Shown piece by piece: positions 43,039 to 54,179 of a DNA stretch of 64,000 nucleotides; the first letter of the stretch is position 1, and each line of letters opens with the position of its first letter. The stretch is from Pseudocitrobacter vendiensis (GTDB lineage: Bacteria > Pseudomonadota > Gammaproteobacteria > Enterobacterales > Enterobacteriaceae), in assembly GCF_943590815.1 (NCBI RefSeq), contig NZ_CALSBS010000003.1, positions 186,001 to 250,000 on the forward strand, read 5' to 3'. The translations under genes were made by a program, and so were the position numbers. Below the pieces are notes generated by a model that saw only the letters and a program-made list of their open reading frames with translations, had not been told where the DNA came from and made no database searches.

Positions 43039-43368
43039 ATGTTCCTGAATTACTTTGCGCTTGGCATTCTTGTCTTTGTTTTTCTGGTTATCTTTTACGG
43101 CATTATTATTATTCACGATATTCCCTACATGATTGCGAAGGCACGCAATCATCCCCACGCCGATGCGATTCACGTTGCAGGCTGGGTAAGTCTTTTTACA
43201 TTACATGTTCTCTGGCCGTTCCTGTGGATTTGGGCAACGCTTTATCGTCCCGATCGCGGCTGGGGGATGCAGCATCCACCCGCGTCTGAAGGCGAGGATG
43301 CGCTGCGACAACGCGTTGAAGAGCTTGAAAAACAACTGAAAAAAATGCAAACGCCTTCAGGGGAATAG
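43039..43368 (+). CDS. yibI: DUF3302 inner-membrane protein YibI
   Basis: The 109-residue protein has two membrane segments (about residues 1-27, [20 protein letters not shown], and about 56-75, [20 protein letters not shown]). The conserved motif [20 protein letters not shown] lies between them, and a charged tail with a short coiled coil ([13 protein letters not shown]) ends it. It lies 5 nt before yibH and forms a two-gene unit paralogous to yiaW-yiaV at 51643-53108. Its function is unknown; pairing with an HlyD-like protein suggests a two-part membrane pump or channel. Confidence 0.88.
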   Translation: MFLNYFALGILVFVFLVIFYGIIIIHDIPYMIAKARNHPHADAIHVAGWVSLFTLHVLWPFLWIWATLYRPDRGWGMQHPPASEGEDALRQRVEELEKQLKKMQTPSGE

Positions 43369-43373
43369 CCATC

Positions 43374-44510
43374 ATGGATCTGCTTATTATATTGACCTAC
43401 GTCGCGCTGGCATGGGCGATTTTTAAGATATTCAGGATCCCGGTAAATAAATGGACGGTGCCTACTGCAGTATTAGGCGGAGTATTTATTGTCGGTGCGC
43501 TGATATTAGGGATGAACTATAACCACCCCTATACCTTTCAGGCACAGAAGGCGGTTATCTCTATTCCGATCACCCCACAGGTGACCGGCGTGGTGAGTGA
43601 GGTGACGCATAAACAAAACCAGCTGATTAAAAAGGGCGAGGTGCTCTTTAAGATTGACCCGACACGCTACCAGGCGCGCGTTGACCGGCTGGAGGCCGAT
43701 TTAGTCACAGCGGTGCACAATACGCAGGTATTAAAAGGGCAACTGGAAGAGGCGCTGGCAAATACCACGCGCGTCTCGGCAGAACGCGACCGTCTGTACA
43801 AAGATTACCAGCGCTATTTGCAGGGCAGTAAGGCGCGAGTGAATCCATTTTCGGAAAGCGATATCGATAACGCGCGGCAAAACTATCTGGCGCAGGACGC
43901 GCTGGTCAAAGCGTCTATTGCCGATCAATCGCAAATTAAAAGCCAACTGGACAGCGTGGTGAACGGTGATCAGTCGCAGGTTGCCAGCCTGCGCGCGCAG
44001 CTCACCGAAGCCAAATTCAATCTCGATCAAACCGTGATTCGCGCCCCCAGCGATGGTTTCGCCACCCAGGTGCTGATTCGTCCGGGCACGTATGCGGCGG
44101 CATTACCATTGCGCCCGGTAATGGTGTTCGTGCCGGAACAAAAACGCCAGATTGTGGCCCAGTTCCGCCAGAACTCATTGCTGCGCCTAAAACCGGGCGA
44201 TGAAGCCGAAGTGGTATTTAATGCGCTACCGGGGCAGATTTTTAGCGGCAAGCTCACCAGCATTTTGCCCGTTGTGCCCGGTGGTTCTTATCAGGCTCAG
44301 GGCACATTACAGGCGCTGACGATTGTCCCCGGTACCGACGGCGTGATGGCCCTGATTGAACTGCAACCGAGTGAAGAGGTGGACTCCCTGCCGGACGGTA
44401 TTTATGCGCAGGTCGCGGTCTATTCGGATCACTTAGAACACCTGTCGATTATGCGTAAGGTACTGCTGCGAATGACAAGCTGGATGCACTATCTTTACCT
44501 TGATCATTGA
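43374..44510 (+). CDS. yibH: HlyD-family membrane fusion protein YibH
   Basis: The 378-residue protein has an N-terminal membrane anchor pair (about residues 1-50). A lipoyl-like segment ([20 protein letters not shown]) is followed by a coiled-coil hairpin (about 105-205), a second lipoyl half with [20 protein letters not shown], and a beta-barrel domain. This is the layout of periplasmic adaptor proteins such as EmrA. No outer-membrane channel or MFS/ABC pump gene adjoins; the only partner is yibI. It is about as long as its paralogue YiaV. The substrate is unknown. Confidence 0.9.
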   Translation: MDLLIILTYVALAWAIFKIFRIPVNKWTVPTAVLGGVFIVGALILGMNYNHPYTFQAQKAVISIPITPQVTGVVSEVTHKQNQLIKKGEVLFKIDPTRYQARVDRLEADLVTAVHNTQVLKGQLEEALANTTRVSAERDRLYKDYQRYLQGSKARVNPFSESDIDNARQNYLAQDALVKASIADQSQIKSQLDSVVNGDQSQVASLRAQLTEAKFNLDQTVIRAPSDGFATQVLIRPGTYAAALPLRPVMVFVPEQKRQIVAQFRQNSLLRLKPGDEAEVVFNALPGQIFSGKLTSILPVVPGGSYQAQGTLQALTIVPGTDGVMALIELQPSEEVDSLPDGIYAQVAVYSDHLEHLSIMRKVLLRMTSWMHYLYLDH

Positions 44511-44522
44511 GGGTGAAGGCAT

Positions 44523-44569
44523 CTTTTTGCCAATGGCTGGGCCATACTTACCCTTTCGTTGGCAAAAAG
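44523..44569 (+). other. Inverted repeat over the yibF ribosome binding site
   Basis: CTTTTTGCCAA (44523-44533) and TTGGCAAAAAG (44559-44569) are an 11-bp perfect inverted repeat with a 25-nt loop. The right arm contains the AAAAAGGA Shine-Dalgarno sequence of yibF, so folding would hide it. It could be a yibH terminator remnant or a translational switch. Confidence 0.55.
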
Positions 44570-44577
44570 GACATGGC

Positions 44578-45186
44578 ATGAAACTCATTGGCAGCTATAC
44601 CAGCCCTTTCGTTCGCAAAATTTCTGTTTTATTGCTGGAAAAGGGCATCTCTTTCGAATTTATTAATGAACTGCCCTATAACCTGGAAAACGGCGTGGCG
44701 CAGTACAATCCGCTGGGCAAGGTCCCGGCATTGATGACGGATGACGGTGAGTGCTGGTACGACTCGCCGATCATTGCCGAGTACATCGAACTGCTGAACG
44801 TTGAGCCTGCCATGTTGCCGCGCGACCCGCTGGCGCGGCTGAAAGTGCGTCAACTGGAAGCGCTTGCCGACGGCATTATGGACGCCGGGCTGGTGGCGGT
44901 GCGTGAACTGGCCCGCCCGCCGGCACAGCAGTCGGAAGCGGAGTGTGTGCGCCAGCGCGAGAAAATCAGCCGCAGTCTCGATGCGCTTGAAACGCATCTC
45001 AAAGAAGGGACATTCAACACCGATACGTTAAACCTGGCGACGATCGCCATCGCCTGTGCGATTAGCTATCTCAACTTTCGTCGCATTGCGCCGGGCTGGT
45101 GCGTTGACCGGCCCAATCTCGTCAAACTGGTGGAAACGTTGTTCCAGCGCGAGAGTTTTGCCCGCACGGAACCGCCAAAGGCTTGA
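44578..45186 (+). CDS. yibF: Glutathione S-transferase homologue YibF
   Basis: The 202-residue protein equals E. coli YibF in length. It has a thioredoxin-like N-terminal domain beginning [20 protein letters not shown], with serine at the usual catalytic position and the GSH-binding [10 protein letters not shown] and [10 protein letters not shown] segments, then an all-helical C-terminal domain. The ATG at 44578 is chosen over the in-frame ATG at 44500, which lies inside yibH. E. coli YibF binds glutathione but has little classical GST activity, and its true substrate is unknown. It lies 67 nt after yibH, where E. coli K-12 carries rhsA. Confidence 0.94.
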   Translation: MKLIGSYTSPFVRKISVLLLEKGISFEFINELPYNLENGVAQYNPLGKVPALMTDDGECWYDSPIIAEYIELLNVEPAMLPRDPLARLKVRQLEALADGIMDAGLVAVRELARPPAQQSEAECVRQREKISRSLDALETHLKEGTFNTDTLNLATIAIACAISYLNFRRIAPGWCVDRPNLVKLVETLFQRESFARTEPPKA

Positions 45187-45243
45187 TTCTACCCTATAAC
45201 ACTTCATGGTCGTACGCTGTACAATCCCTCCTCACTATGGACT

Positions 45244-45264
45244 CCCTCTCCCGTCGGGAGGGGG
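45244..45264 (+). other. Hairpin in the selA leader
   Basis: CCCTCTCCC-GTC-GGGAGGGGG forms a short GC-rich hairpin 28 nt before the selA start. It resembles half of the dispersed CCCTCTCCC repeat. E. coli SelB is known to bind a SECIS-like hairpin in the selAB leader, but this hairpin has no visible SECIS loop signature, so that role is only a possibility. Confidence 0.4.
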
Positions 45265-45291
45265 GAAAATCGTTAACCGCCAGGCCAACTC

Positions 45292-46683
45292 ATGACTACC
45301 GATACTCGCTCACTCTACAGCCAGCTTCCTGCGACCGACCGCTTACTGCGCGATGCCGCCTTTGCTTCCCTTCTGGAAAACCACGGTCATTCGCAAGTGG
45401 TGGAACAGCTCCGCCAGCTTCAGGATGAAGCCCGCCTGGCTATCCGCGATACCGGCGCGCTGCCGGGCTGGTGCGGCGACTGGGCCGGTGAAGTGACGCG
45501 TCGGCTTGCGATGGGTACACAAAGCGCCATCCGCCCGGTCATTAACCTGACCGGGACGGTGCTGCACACGAATCTTGGGCGAGCCCAGCAGGCGGAAGCC
45601 GCTATTGCTGCCGTTTCGCAGGTGATGCGCGACCCGGTGACGCTGGAATATGACCTCGACGGTGCCGGGCGCGGTCATCGCGATCGCGCGCTGGCAGATT
45701 TACTCTGCCGTCTGACCGGTGCGGAAGATGCCTGCATTGTTAACAATAACGCTGCTGCCGTCCTGCTGATGCTGGCGGCAACGGCGAGCGGTAAAGAGGT
45801 CGTCGTCTCGCGCGGCGAGCTGGTGGAAATTGGCGGCGCGTTCCGCATCCCGGACGTGATGCGTCAGGCGGGGTGCGAATTGCATGAAGTGGGAACGACC
45901 AACCGCACGCACGCCAAAGATTATCGTCAGGCGGTGAATGAAAATACCGGGCTGCTGATGAAGGTGCATACCAGCAACTACAGCATCGAAGGATTCACCA
46001 AAACCGTAGAAGAAGCCGAGCTGGCCGAAATTGGCCGCGAGCTGAATATCCCGGTTGTCGCGGATTTAGGCAGTGGTTCGCTGGTGGATTTAAGCCAGTA
46101 CGGTCTGCCGAAAGAGCCGATGCCACAGGAGATGATCGCCGCGGGCGTCAGCCTGGTGAGTTTCTCCGGCGACAAACTGCTGGGCGGCCCACAGGCGGGG
46201 ATTATCGTTGGTAAGAAAGCGATGATTGCTAAGCTTCAGCAGCATCCGCTCAAGCGCGCGCTGCGTGCCGATAAAATGACGCTGGCGGCGCTGGAAGCGA
46301 CATTGCGCCTCTATCTGCACCCTGAACGCCTGGCGGCTGACCTGCCGACGCTACGTCTGCTCAACCGCCGCGTGGATGCGATTCACGCACAGGCCGAACG
46401 TCTGCGTGAACCGCTGACGCAGCGCTACGGTGACGAATTTTCTGTTACGGTGATGGAATGTGCCTCGCAAATCGGCAGTGGCTCTTTGCCCGTCGATCGC
46501 CTGCCGAGCGCCGCCATCACCTTTACCCCTAAAGACGGGCGCGGTAGCCGCCTCGACGCGCTGGCTAACCGCTGGCGAAGTCTGCCGGTGCCGGTTATCG
46601 GGCGCATATACGATGGGCGATTATGGCTCGACCTGCGCTGTCTTGAGGATGAATCACGTTTTCTGGAGATGTTGCTGAAATGA
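45292..46683 (+). CDS. selA: L-seryl-tRNA(Sec) selenium transferase
   Basis: SelA converts seryl-tRNA(Sec) to selenocysteyl-tRNA(Sec) using selenophosphate, as a PLP-dependent decamer. The 463-residue protein has the E. coli length. It has an N-terminal tRNA-binding domain, the [11 protein letters not shown] segment near residue 150, and the PLP lysine in [16 protein letters not shown] (about residue 295). It overlaps selB by 4 nt (ATGA). The selenium donor gene selD and the tRNA gene selC are not in this window. Confidence 0.98.
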   Translation: MTTDTRSLYSQLPATDRLLRDAAFASLLENHGHSQVVEQLRQLQDEARLAIRDTGALPGWCGDWAGEVTRRLAMGTQSAIRPVINLTGTVLHTNLGRAQQAEAAIAAVSQVMRDPVTLEYDLDGAGRGHRDRALADLLCRLTGAEDACIVNNNAAAVLLMLAATASGKEVVVSRGELVEIGGAFRIPDVMRQAGCELHEVGTTNRTHAKDYRQAVNENTGLLMKVHTSNYSIEGFTKTVEEAELAEIGRELNIPVVADLGSGSLVDLSQYGLPKEPMPQEMIAAGVSLVSFSGDKLLGGPQAGIIVGKKAMIAKLQQHPLKRALRADKMTLAALEATLRLYLHPERLAADLPTLRLLNRRVDAIHAQAERLREPLTQRYGDEFSVTVMECASQIGSGSLPVDRLPSAAITFTPKDGRGSRLDALANRWRSLPVPVIGRIYDGRLWLDLRCLEDESRFLEMLLK

Positions 46684-48536
46684 TTATTGCCACCGCCGGG
46701 CACGTTGACCACGGCAAAACCACGCTGTTGCAGGCGATTACCGGCGTTAACGCCGACCGCCTGCCGGAAGAGAAATCACGCGGGATGACCATCGACCTGG
46801 GCTACGCCTACTGGCCGCAGCCCGATGGACGGGTGCTCGGGTTTATCGATGTGCCCGGGCACGAGAAATTTCTCTCTAACATGCTGGCGGGCGTGGGGGG
46901 CATCGATCATGCCCTGCTGGTGGTGGCCTGTGACGACGGTGTGATGGCGCAAACGCGCGAACATCTGGCGATTCTGCAACTGACCGGCAAGCCGACGCTG
47001 ACGGTGGCGCTGACTAAAACCGATCGCGTCGATGCGGCGCGCGTGGCGGAGGTGGGTCACGAGATAGACGCCGTATTGCGTGAATACGGTTTTGAAGACG
47101 CCACGCTGTTTGAAACTGCTGCCACGCAGGGGCTGGGTATCGATGAATTACGCGCGCATCTGCTGCAACTTCCGGAGCGTGTGAACCCGGAGAATCAGCG
47201 TTTTCGTCTGGCGATCGACCGCGCATTTACCGTGAAAGGCGCCGGGCTGGTGGTCACCGGTACTGCGCTTTCCGGCGATGTAAAAGTGGGCGACACACTG
47301 TGGCTGACGGGCGTCGATGAACCGATGCGCGTGCGTGGTATCCATGCGCAAAACCAGGCGACCGAACAGGCGCACGGCGGGCAGCGTATTGCGCTGAATA
47401 TCGTCGGCGATGCGCAGAAAGAAGAATTGAATCGCGGCGACTGGCTGCTATCGCAGCAACCGCCCGCGCCCGTCGAGCGGGTTATTGTTGCGCTGCATAA
47501 TCACGTGCCGCTAACCCAATGGCAGCCGCTGCATATTCACCATGCCGCCAGCCACATTACCGGGCGCGTCTCGCTGCTGGAGAACAATCTGGCCGAGCTG
47601 GTGCTGGATACACCGCTGTATCTGGCGGATAACGACCGCCTGGTGCTGCGCGATATCTCTGCACGTACCACGCTTGCTGGCGCGCGCGTGGTGACGCTCA
47701 ACTCCCCTCGTCGTGGTAAACGTAAAGCCGATTATCTGGCGTGGATTGCTGAACTGGTGAATGCAGAGGACGACGCACAGGCACTCTCCATCCACCTGCA
47801 ACGTGACGCGGTACAGCTTAGTGAGTTTGCCTGGGCTCGCCAGTTGAGCGATCAGGGTTTGCAACAACTGATTTCTCAGCCAGGTTACATTCTGGCCGGC
47901 AACGCGTTGCTGGATGCGCCACTCGCCGCCCGCTGGCAGCGTAAACTGCTGGATGCGTTGGCGACGTACCACGAACAACACAAAGATGAACCGGGGCCGG
48001 GCCGTGAGCGCCTGCGCCGCATCGCACTGCCGATGGAAGATGAAGCGCTGGTATTGACGCTGATTGAGCAGATGCGCGAAAGCGGTATCGTAGCCAGTCA
48101 TCACGGTTGGCTGCATCTGCCGGATCACAAAGCCGGATTTACCGATGAACAAAATGCCGTATGGCAAAAAGCCGCACCGCTGTTTGCGGATGAACCCTGG
48201 TGGGTGCGCGATTTAGCGCAGCAAACCGGCACCGATGAGCAACTGATGCGCGCGGTATTACGCCAGGCGGCGCAGCAGGGGATGATTACGGCGATCGTCA
48301 AAGATCGTTATTACCGAAACGATCGCATTGTCACGTTTGCGAGCATGATCCGCGAACTGGATCAGGAAAAAGGCTCAACCTGCGCCGCAGATTTCCGCGA
48401 TAAACTCAACGTCGGGCGGAAGCTGGCTATTCAGATTCTGGAATATTTCAACCGCATTGGTTTTACGCGCCGTCGGGGAAATGACCACTTATTACGCGAT
48501 GCGTTACTTTTCCCTGACAATAAAAGTAACGATTAA
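46680..48536 (+). CDS. selB: Selenocysteine-specific elongation factor
   Basis: SelB delivers selenocysteyl-tRNA to UGA codons marked by a SECIS hairpin. The 618-residue protein has an EF-Tu-like GTPase domain with [17 protein letters not shown] (G1), [24 protein letters not shown] (G3) and TKTDR (G4). Domains II and III follow, then four winged-helix domains (about residues 375-618) that bind SECIS RNA. It begins within the selA stop and ends before a clear terminator at 48577-48616. Confidence 0.98.
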   Translation: MIIATAGHVDHGKTTLLQAITGVNADRLPEEKSRGMTIDLGYAYWPQPDGRVLGFIDVPGHEKFLSNMLAGVGGIDHALLVVACDDGVMAQTREHLAILQLTGKPTLTVALTKTDRVDAARVAEVGHEIDAVLREYGFEDATLFETAATQGLGIDELRAHLLQLPERVNPENQRFRLAIDRAFTVKGAGLVVTGTALSGDVKVGDTLWLTGVDEPMRVRGIHAQNQATEQAHGGQRIALNIVGDAQKEELNRGDWLLSQQPPAPVERVIVALHNHVPLTQWQPLHIHHAASHITGRVSLLENNLAELVLDTPLYLADNDRLVLRDISARTTLAGARVVTLNSPRRGKRKADYLAWIAELVNAEDDAQALSIHLQRDAVQLSEFAWARQLSDQGLQQLISQPGYILAGNALLDAPLAARWQRKLLDALATYHEQHKDEPGPGRERLRRIALPMEDEALVLTLIEQMRESGIVASHHGWLHLPDHKAGFTDEQNAVWQKAAPLFADEPWWVRDLAQQTGTDEQLMRAVLRQAAQQGMITAIVKDRYYRNDRIVTFASMIRELDQEKGSTCAADFRDKLNVGRKLAIQILEYFNRIGFTRRRGNDHLLRDALLFPDNKSND

Positions 48537-48576
48537 TTTAAATATTAAATGAATTAATACAAAAATCATATTGATT

Positions 48577-48616
48577 AATATCAGATGTGCAAAAATAGCG
48601 CATCTGATATTTTTTG
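48577..48616 (+). terminator. Terminator after selAB
   Basis: AATATCAGATG and CATCTGATATT form an 11-bp stem, with further GC/CG pairs above it, followed by TTTTTG. It lies 41 nt after the selB stop. Confidence 0.85.
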
Positions 48617-48703
48617 AATTCCAAAAATAGAATATTGATCATACTTTTTATTTTTTCCTTCCCGTACGCTAGCCGCCAATTTTCTGTTAATTAAGGAACG
48701 ATC

Positions 48704-49855
48704 ATGGCAGCATCCACTTTTTATATTCCTTCTGTGAATGTTATTGGCGCTGATTCATTAAACGGTGCAATGGATACAATGCGCGACTACGGCTATCGCC
48801 GCGCGTTAATTGTAACGGATGCGATTCTGAATAAACTCGGCATGGCGGGCGATGTACAGAAAGGCCTGGCAGAACGTGATATTTTCAGCGTAATTTATGA
48901 CGGCGTACAGCCGAACCCGACCACGGCGAACGTCAACGCGGGCCTGGCAATTCTCAAAGAAAATAACTGCGACTGCGTGATTTCTCTGGGCGGCGGTTCT
49001 CCGCACGACTGTGCCAAAGGTATTGCGCTGGTGGCCTCCAACGGCGGGAAAATTAGCGATTATGAAGGCGTTGACCGCTCGGCAAAACCGCAGTTACCGA
49101 TGATTGCTATCAACACCACCGCAGGTACTGCTTCTGAAATGACCCGTTTCTGCATCATCACCGATGAAGCGCGTCATATCAAAATGGCGATCGTGGATAA
49201 ACACGTGACGCCCATTCTGTCTGTGAATGACTCTTCCCTGATGACCGGCATGCCTAAATCGCTGACTGCAGCAACCGGGATGGATGCGCTGACCCATGCC
49301 ATCGAAGCCTACGTGTCTATCGCAGCAACGCCAATCACCGATGCCTGCGCACTGAAAGCAATCACCATGATTGCAGAAAACCTGAGCGTGGCCGTCGCCG
49401 ATGGCGCGAATGCCGATGCGCGCGAAGCAATGGCCTACGCGCAGTTCCTGGCGGGTATGGCATTTAACAACGCATCGCTCGGTTATGTTCACGCGATGGC
49501 ACACCAGCTGGGTGGTTTCTATGACCTACCGCACGGTGTCTGCAACGCCGTTCTGCTGCCGCACGTTCAGGCGTTTAACAGCAAAGTGGCTGCTGCGCGT
49601 CTGCGTGACTGCGCACAGGCAATGAACGTTGATGTTGTGGGTCTGAGCGATGAGCAGGGGGCGAAAGCCTGCATCGACGCTATCTGCAAACTGGCGCGCG
49701 AAGTGAACATTCCGGCGGGCCTGCGCGACCTGAACGTGAAAGAAGAAGATATCCCGGTTCTGGCGACCAACGCCCTGAAAGACGCCTGCGGTTTCACTAA
49801 CCCGATTCAGGCGACTCACGACGAAATTATGGCGATTTACCGCGCTGCAATGTAA
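48704..49855 (+). CDS. yiaY: Iron-containing alcohol dehydrogenase YiaY
   Basis: The 383-residue protein belongs to group III, iron-dependent alcohol dehydrogenases (FucO/AdhB type). Visible motifs are the nucleotide-binding [16 protein letters not shown] (about residue 96) and [16 protein letters not shown]. Iron-binding histidines lie in [11 protein letters not shown] (about 200) and in [20 protein letters not shown] (about 262-282). Its physiological alcohol is not known. It lies between selB and aldB, each with its own hairpin; the adjacent aldehyde dehydrogenase suggests joint handling of alcohols and aldehydes. Confidence 0.94.
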   Translation: MAASTFYIPSVNVIGADSLNGAMDTMRDYGYRRALIVTDAILNKLGMAGDVQKGLAERDIFSVIYDGVQPNPTTANVNAGLAILKENNCDCVISLGGGSPHDCAKGIALVASNGGKISDYEGVDRSAKPQLPMIAINTTAGTASEMTRFCIITDEARHIKMAIVDKHVTPILSVNDSSLMTGMPKSLTAATGMDALTHAIEAYVSIAATPITDACALKAITMIAENLSVAVADGANADAREAMAYAQFLAGMAFNNASLGYVHAMAHQLGGFYDLPHGVCNAVLLPHVQAFNSKVAAARLRDCAQAMNVDVVGLSDEQGAKACIDAICKLAREVNIPAGLRDLNVKEEDIPVLATNALKDACGFTNPIQATHDEIMAIYRAAM

Positions 49856-49883
49856 TTCGTGACCGTTGTCGTAAACCTATGAA

Positions 49884-49908
49884 CGGCTGGCGAAAAAAAC
49901 GCCAGCCG
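49884..49908 (+). terminator. Hairpin after yiaY
   Basis: CGGCTGGCG and CGCCAGCCG form a 9-bp perfect stem with an A-rich loop, 28 nt after the yiaY stop. No T-run follows on the plus strand, so termination may be incomplete and aldB may receive read-through. Confidence 0.5.
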
Positions 49909-49949
49909 CGTCTACCCTTGTAAGACTGCAACAGCAAGGAGAGACGGCG

Positions 49950-51488
49950 ATGACTAACAATCCCCCTTCAGCCCGCATTCAACCGGGCGAGTACGGTTTT
50001 CCCCTGAAGCTTAAACCTCGTTATGACAACTTTATCGGCGGCGACTGGGTTGCGCCTGTCGACGGCGAGTATTACCAGAATTTGACACCGGTAACCGGGC
50101 AACTGCTTTGCGAAGTGGCCTCATCCGGCAAGCGTGATATCGACCTGGCGTTAGATGCCGCGCATAAAGCGAAAGAAAAATGGGCGCAGATATCGGTGCA
50201 GGATCGCGCGGGGATCTTGCTGAAAATTGCCGATCGCATGGAGCAAAACCTCGATCTGCTGGCGACGGCGGAAACCTGGGATAACGGCAAACCGATCCGC
50301 GAAACCAGCGCCGCTGATGTGCCGCTGGCGATTGACCATTTCCGCTACTTTGCGTCGTGCATCCGCGCGCAAGAGGGCGGTATCAGTGAAGTGGATAAAG
50401 ATACCGTGGCGTATCATTTCCATGAACCACTCGGCGTGGTGGCACAAATCATTCCGTGGAACTTTCCGCTACTAATGGCGAGCTGGAAAATGGCCCCGGC
50501 GCTGGCCGCAGGCAACTGCATCGTGCTGAAACCAGCGCGATTAACGCCGCTGTCGGTGCTGCTGCTGATGGAAATCATCGGTGATTTACTGCCGCCGGGC
50601 GTCATCAACGTGGTGAATGGCGCGGGCGGGGAAATTGGCGAATATCTGGCGACCTCTAAACGCATCGCCAAAGTTGCCTTCACCGGCTCGACCGAAGTCG
50701 GCCAGCAAATCATGCAGTATGCGACCCAGAACATCATTCCGGTCACGCTGGAGCTGGGCGGAAAATCGCCGAACATCTTCTTTGCCGACGTGATGGATGA
50801 AGAGGACGCATTCTTTGATAAAGCGCTGGAGGGCTTCGCACTCTTCGCCTTCAACCAGGGCGAAGTCTGTACCTGTCCAAGCCGCGCGCTGGTGCACGAA
50901 TCTATTTACGATCGCTTTATGGAGCGGGCGATTCGCCGGGTGGAAAGCATTCGTAGCGGTAACCCGCTGGACACCGTCACGCAAATGGGCGCGCAGGTGT
51001 CGCACGGTCAGATGGAGACCATTCTCAACTATATCGACATTGGCAAAAAAGAGGGCGCGGATGTGCTGACCGGCGGGCGACGCAAACGCCTCGACGGCGA
51101 GCTTCACGACGGCTATTACCTGGAGCCGACAATTCTGTTTGGCCAGAACAGTATGCGTGTCTTCCAGGAGGAGATCTTCGGCCCGGTGCTGGCGGTCACC
51201 ACCTTTAAAACCACCGAAGAAGCGCTGGCGCTGGCTAACGATACTCAGTATGGCCTGGGGGCAGGTGTCTGGAGTCGTAATGGCAACCTGGCGTACAAAA
51301 TGGGGCGCGGCATTCAGGCCGGACGCGTCTGGACCAACTGCTATCACGCCTATCCTGCACACGCGGCATTTGGCGGTTATAAGCAGTCAGGCATTGGCCG
51401 CGAGACCCACAAAATGATGCTGGAGCATTATCAGCAAACCAAATGCCTGCTGGTAAGCTACTCGGACAAACCGCTCGGTCTGTTCTGA
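49950..51488 (+). CDS. aldB: Aldehyde dehydrogenase B
   Basis: AldB is an NADP-dependent aldehyde dehydrogenase, active on acetaldehyde and other aldehydes in E. coli and induced in stationary phase. The 512-residue protein has [20 protein letters not shown] (cofactor site), [12 protein letters not shown] and ELGGKSPNI with the general-base glutamate. The catalytic cysteine lies in [13 protein letters not shown] (about residue 306). GAGRTA-type GAGVWSRN and ANCYH-like TNCYHAYP close the active site. The ATG follows AAGGAGAGACGGCG, a strong ribosome binding site. Confidence 0.96.
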   Translation: MTNNPPSARIQPGEYGFPLKLKPRYDNFIGGDWVAPVDGEYYQNLTPVTGQLLCEVASSGKRDIDLALDAAHKAKEKWAQISVQDRAGILLKIADRMEQNLDLLATAETWDNGKPIRETSAADVPLAIDHFRYFASCIRAQEGGISEVDKDTVAYHFHEPLGVVAQIIPWNFPLLMASWKMAPALAAGNCIVLKPARLTPLSVLLLMEIIGDLLPPGVINVVNGAGGEIGEYLATSKRIAKVAFTGSTEVGQQIMQYATQNIIPVTLELGGKSPNIFFADVMDEEDAFFDKALEGFALFAFNQGEVCTCPSRALVHESIYDRFMERAIRRVESIRSGNPLDTVTQMGAQVSHGQMETILNYIDIGKKEGADVLTGGRRKRLDGELHDGYYLEPTILFGQNSMRVFQEEIFGPVLAVTTFKTTEEALALANDTQYGLGAGVWSRNGNLAYKMGRGIQAGRVWTNCYHAYPAHAAFGGYKQSGIGRETHKMMLEHYQQTKCLLVSYSDKPLGLF

Positions 51489-51642
51489 TTAGCCTGCGTT
51501 AACGGCCCGGCGGTGATTCCCTCCGGGCTTGCTGTATATTGAAACCCATATGGCATTATATAAATTAGATATTTGCATCAGGTCTAATAACTCCTCTATT
51601 ATTTCCCATCCCCCGATTATTTATTTTAATCTCTGAGGATTT

Positions 51643-51966
51643 ATGTTTCTTAATTATTTTGCGCTGGGTGTACTGATATTTGTATTCCTGGTAATTTTCT
51701 ATGGGATTATCATCTTACATGATATTCCCTATTTGATTGCTAAAAAGCGCAATCATCCCCACGCTGACGCTATTCATGTTGCGGGCTGGGTGAGTCTTTT
51801 TACGCTGCATGTTATCTGGCCTTTCCTGTGGATTTGGGCAACGTTATACCGTCCTGAACGCGGCTGGGGAATGCAAACCCCGGATTCGTCGCTTATCCAG
51901 CTTCAGGCACGCGTGGCTGGGCTGGAGAAACAACTGGCTGAGGCGAAGGCTTCCTCAGCGGAGTAA
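51643..51966 (+). CDS. yiaW: DUF3302 inner-membrane protein YiaW
   Basis: The 107-residue protein is a close paralogue of YibI at 43039. The core from [20 protein letters not shown] through [20 protein letters not shown] to [11 protein letters not shown] is nearly identical, and only the tail differs. It has two membrane segments and a short coiled-coil tail ([15 protein letters not shown]). It lies 5 nt before yiaV, the same spacing as yibI-yibH. Function is unknown. Confidence 0.88.
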   Translation: MFLNYFALGVLIFVFLVIFYGIIILHDIPYLIAKKRNHPHADAIHVAGWVSLFTLHVIWPFLWIWATLYRPERGWGMQTPDSSLIQLQARVAGLEKQLAEAKASSAE

Positions 51967-51971
51967 TAGTT

Positions 51972-53108
51972 ATGGATTTATTGATCATCCTGACCTATGT
52001 GGCTTTCGCATGGGCGCTGTTTAAAATATTCAAAATTCCCGTTAATAAATGGACCATTCCGACAGCGGCATTGGGCGGTATATTTATTGTCAGTGGTCTA
52101 ATTCTGCTTATGAATTATAACCATCCTTATACCTTTAAAGCGCAAAAAGCGGTGGTATCTATTCCTGTTGTTCCGCTGGTTACCGGTGTGGTAACGGAGG
52201 TCACGGACAAGAAAAATACTCTGATTAAAAAAGGGGAGGTGTTATTTAAGCTTGATCCCACTCGCTATCAGGCGCGCGTAGACCGCCTGAAGGCCGATAT
52301 TGTGACGGCGGAGCACAAGCAACAGGCGCTGGTGGCACAGCTTGATGAGATGATGGCCAACACCCAGCAGGCGAAAGCGACGCGTGACAAACTGGCGAAG
52401 GATTATCAGCGCTATCTTCAGGGGAGCCAGGCTAAAGTAAACCCGTTCTCTGAACGCGATATCGACGCAGCGCGGCAAAATTACCTGGCACAGGAAGCGT
52501 CGGTTAAGTCATCGGCGGCGGAACAGAAACAGATTCAGAGCGAGCTGGACAGCATGGTTATGGGCGAGCATTCGCAAATCGCCAGCCTGAAAGCGCAGCT
52601 TGCGGAAGCGAAGTTTAACCTGGATCAGACGGTTGTTCGCGCCCCCAGCGACGGCTACATCACGCAGGTTCTGATTCGACCGGGGACCTACGCTGCCGCG
52701 CTGCCGCTGCGCCCGGTGATGGTCTTTATTCCAGACCAGAAACGGCAGATCATCGCCCAGTTCCGCCAGAACTCTCTGCTGAGGCTGGAGCCAGGCGATG
52801 AGGCTGAAGTGGTGTTCAATGCGCTGCCGGGCCAGGTATTCAGCGGCAAGCTGGCGGCCATCAGCCCGGCGGTACCCGGCGGGACTTATCAATCCACGGG
52901 CGTGTTGCAGTCGCTGAATACGACGCCGGGTTCGGAAGGGGTGATTGCGACGATTGAGCTGGACGAAAATGCTGACCTCAGCGCGCTACCCGACGGTATT
53001 TACGCGCAGGCGGCGGTTTACTCCGACCATTTCAGTCATGTATCGGTGATGCGTAAAGTGCTGCTGCGAATGACCAGTTGGGTGCATTACCTCTATCTCG
53101 ACCACTAA
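51972..53108 (+). CDS. yiaV: HlyD-family membrane fusion protein YiaV
   Basis: This 378-residue periplasmic adaptor-like protein has N-terminal membrane segments, split lipoyl motifs ([20 protein letters not shown] and [20 protein letters not shown]), a coiled-coil hairpin between them and a C-terminal beta domain ending [10 protein letters not shown]. It is about as long as YibH and clearly paralogous along its whole length. The last 4 nt overlap the end of the convergent yiaU. The transported substrate is unknown. Confidence 0.9.
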   Translation: MDLLIILTYVAFAWALFKIFKIPVNKWTIPTAALGGIFIVSGLILLMNYNHPYTFKAQKAVVSIPVVPLVTGVVTEVTDKKNTLIKKGEVLFKLDPTRYQARVDRLKADIVTAEHKQQALVAQLDEMMANTQQAKATRDKLAKDYQRYLQGSQAKVNPFSERDIDAARQNYLAQEASVKSSAAEQKQIQSELDSMVMGEHSQIASLKAQLAEAKFNLDQTVVRAPSDGYITQVLIRPGTYAAALPLRPVMVFIPDQKRQIIAQFRQNSLLRLEPGDEAEVVFNALPGQVFSGKLAAISPAVPGGTYQSTGVLQSLNTTPGSEGVIATIELDENADLSALPDGIYAQAAVYSDHFSHVSVMRKVLLRMTSWVHYLYLDH

Positions 53109-54079
53109 TTATCGTTTGAAGGCACTTGCTGTGGCGGCAACTGATGCGCCACAGCAAGCTGTTTGCGTATTTCATTGAGCATGGCATCCAGAATAAACTG
53201 CACCCGCCACGGCTGATATTCGCGTTTGCGGAAGATAGCCACCAGATCCAACCACCACTCCTGCTGGTCAGGGAAACAGGCTACCAGCGTACCCGCCTGA
53301 ATATCGTTTCTGACGCTCTCTTTGGGCGCAAAAACGATACCAAGATCGTTACGCGCCAGCTCCAGTGCAGACTGCGTATTATCACAAACGTAATTGCCTT
53401 TCACCCGATAGTCGACCGCAGATTTATTTTCTCCGTCACTGAACCGCCAGATATTTGACTCACCAATCATCATCGAATCAATCAAAATACACGAATGCTG
53501 CACCAGTTCTTCCGGGCCACGAATCGGATGTTTATTGAGATAATTGGGGCTGGCAAACGCGGTAACGGAATATTTTGTAATAAAACTGGCGACTAATGAT
53601 TCATCTTTGGGTTGTGCGTAAGTAATTAAAACATCGCAATCCTCTGGAAACTCCACACCATCATAAAATGCTTTAGGTTCCAGATTGTATGTTTTTAGCG
53701 AAAAGGTAATGTCACCAATATCCATAATATTGGCAATGACATTCTTTGCCAGATAAGCGACTATCCCGGTGGGGGCATAAACCGTCACCCGACCACGTTT
53801 CTCATGCTTATAGTCAGCAATGAAATTGTTAAGCTGCTCGTGTCTATCGAGCATGTCATTGATGTAGGGAAGCAAGGCCGTACCAAAAGGCGTCAGGGTC
53901 AGTTTTCGCGGTGAACGCTCAAAAACTTTAAGCCCAACTTTTGATTCAAAATCAGCAAGATACTTACTGACGTTAGCCTGTGCAATGCCAAGGATTGTGG
54001 CGGCATGGCTGATATTTTCACTGGCCGCGATGACCGAGATAATCTTCAGTTCCCGGGGCTTAAGTTGTAAATTATTCAT
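53105..54079 (-). CDS. yiaU: LysR-family regulator YiaU
   Basis: The 324-residue protein equals E. coli YiaU in length. It has an N-terminal winged helix-turn-helix ([20 protein letters not shown], about residues 19-38; [14 protein letters not shown]) and a periplasmic-binding-protein-like effector domain starting near residue 92 ([16 protein letters not shown]). It is divergent from yiaT across 248 nt and convergent with yiaV, so yiaT and yiaWV are its likely targets. The effector is unknown. Confidence 0.92.
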   Translation of the reverse strand: MNNLQLKPRELKIISVIAASENISHAATILGIAQANVSKYLADFESKVGLKVFERSPRKLTLTPFGTALLPYINDMLDRHEQLNNFIADYKHEKRGRVTVYAPTGIVAYLAKNVIANIMDIGDITFSLKTYNLEPKAFYDGVEFPEDCDVLITYAQPKDESLVASFITKYSVTAFASPNYLNKHPIRGPEELVQHSCILIDSMMIGESNIWRFSDGENKSAVDYRVKGNYVCDNTQSALELARNDLGIVFAPKESVRNDIQAGTLVACFPDQQEWWLDLVAIFRKREYQPWRVQFILDAMLNEIRKQLAVAHQLPPQQVPSNDN

Positions 54080-54179
54080 CGCTAAACCTAATATATATAT
54101 GATTTTATATATTACTATATAAATATGAACGTTGCATGGGTGAATTTGTAAACATTATTATTCCCGCGATTTATTTTCC

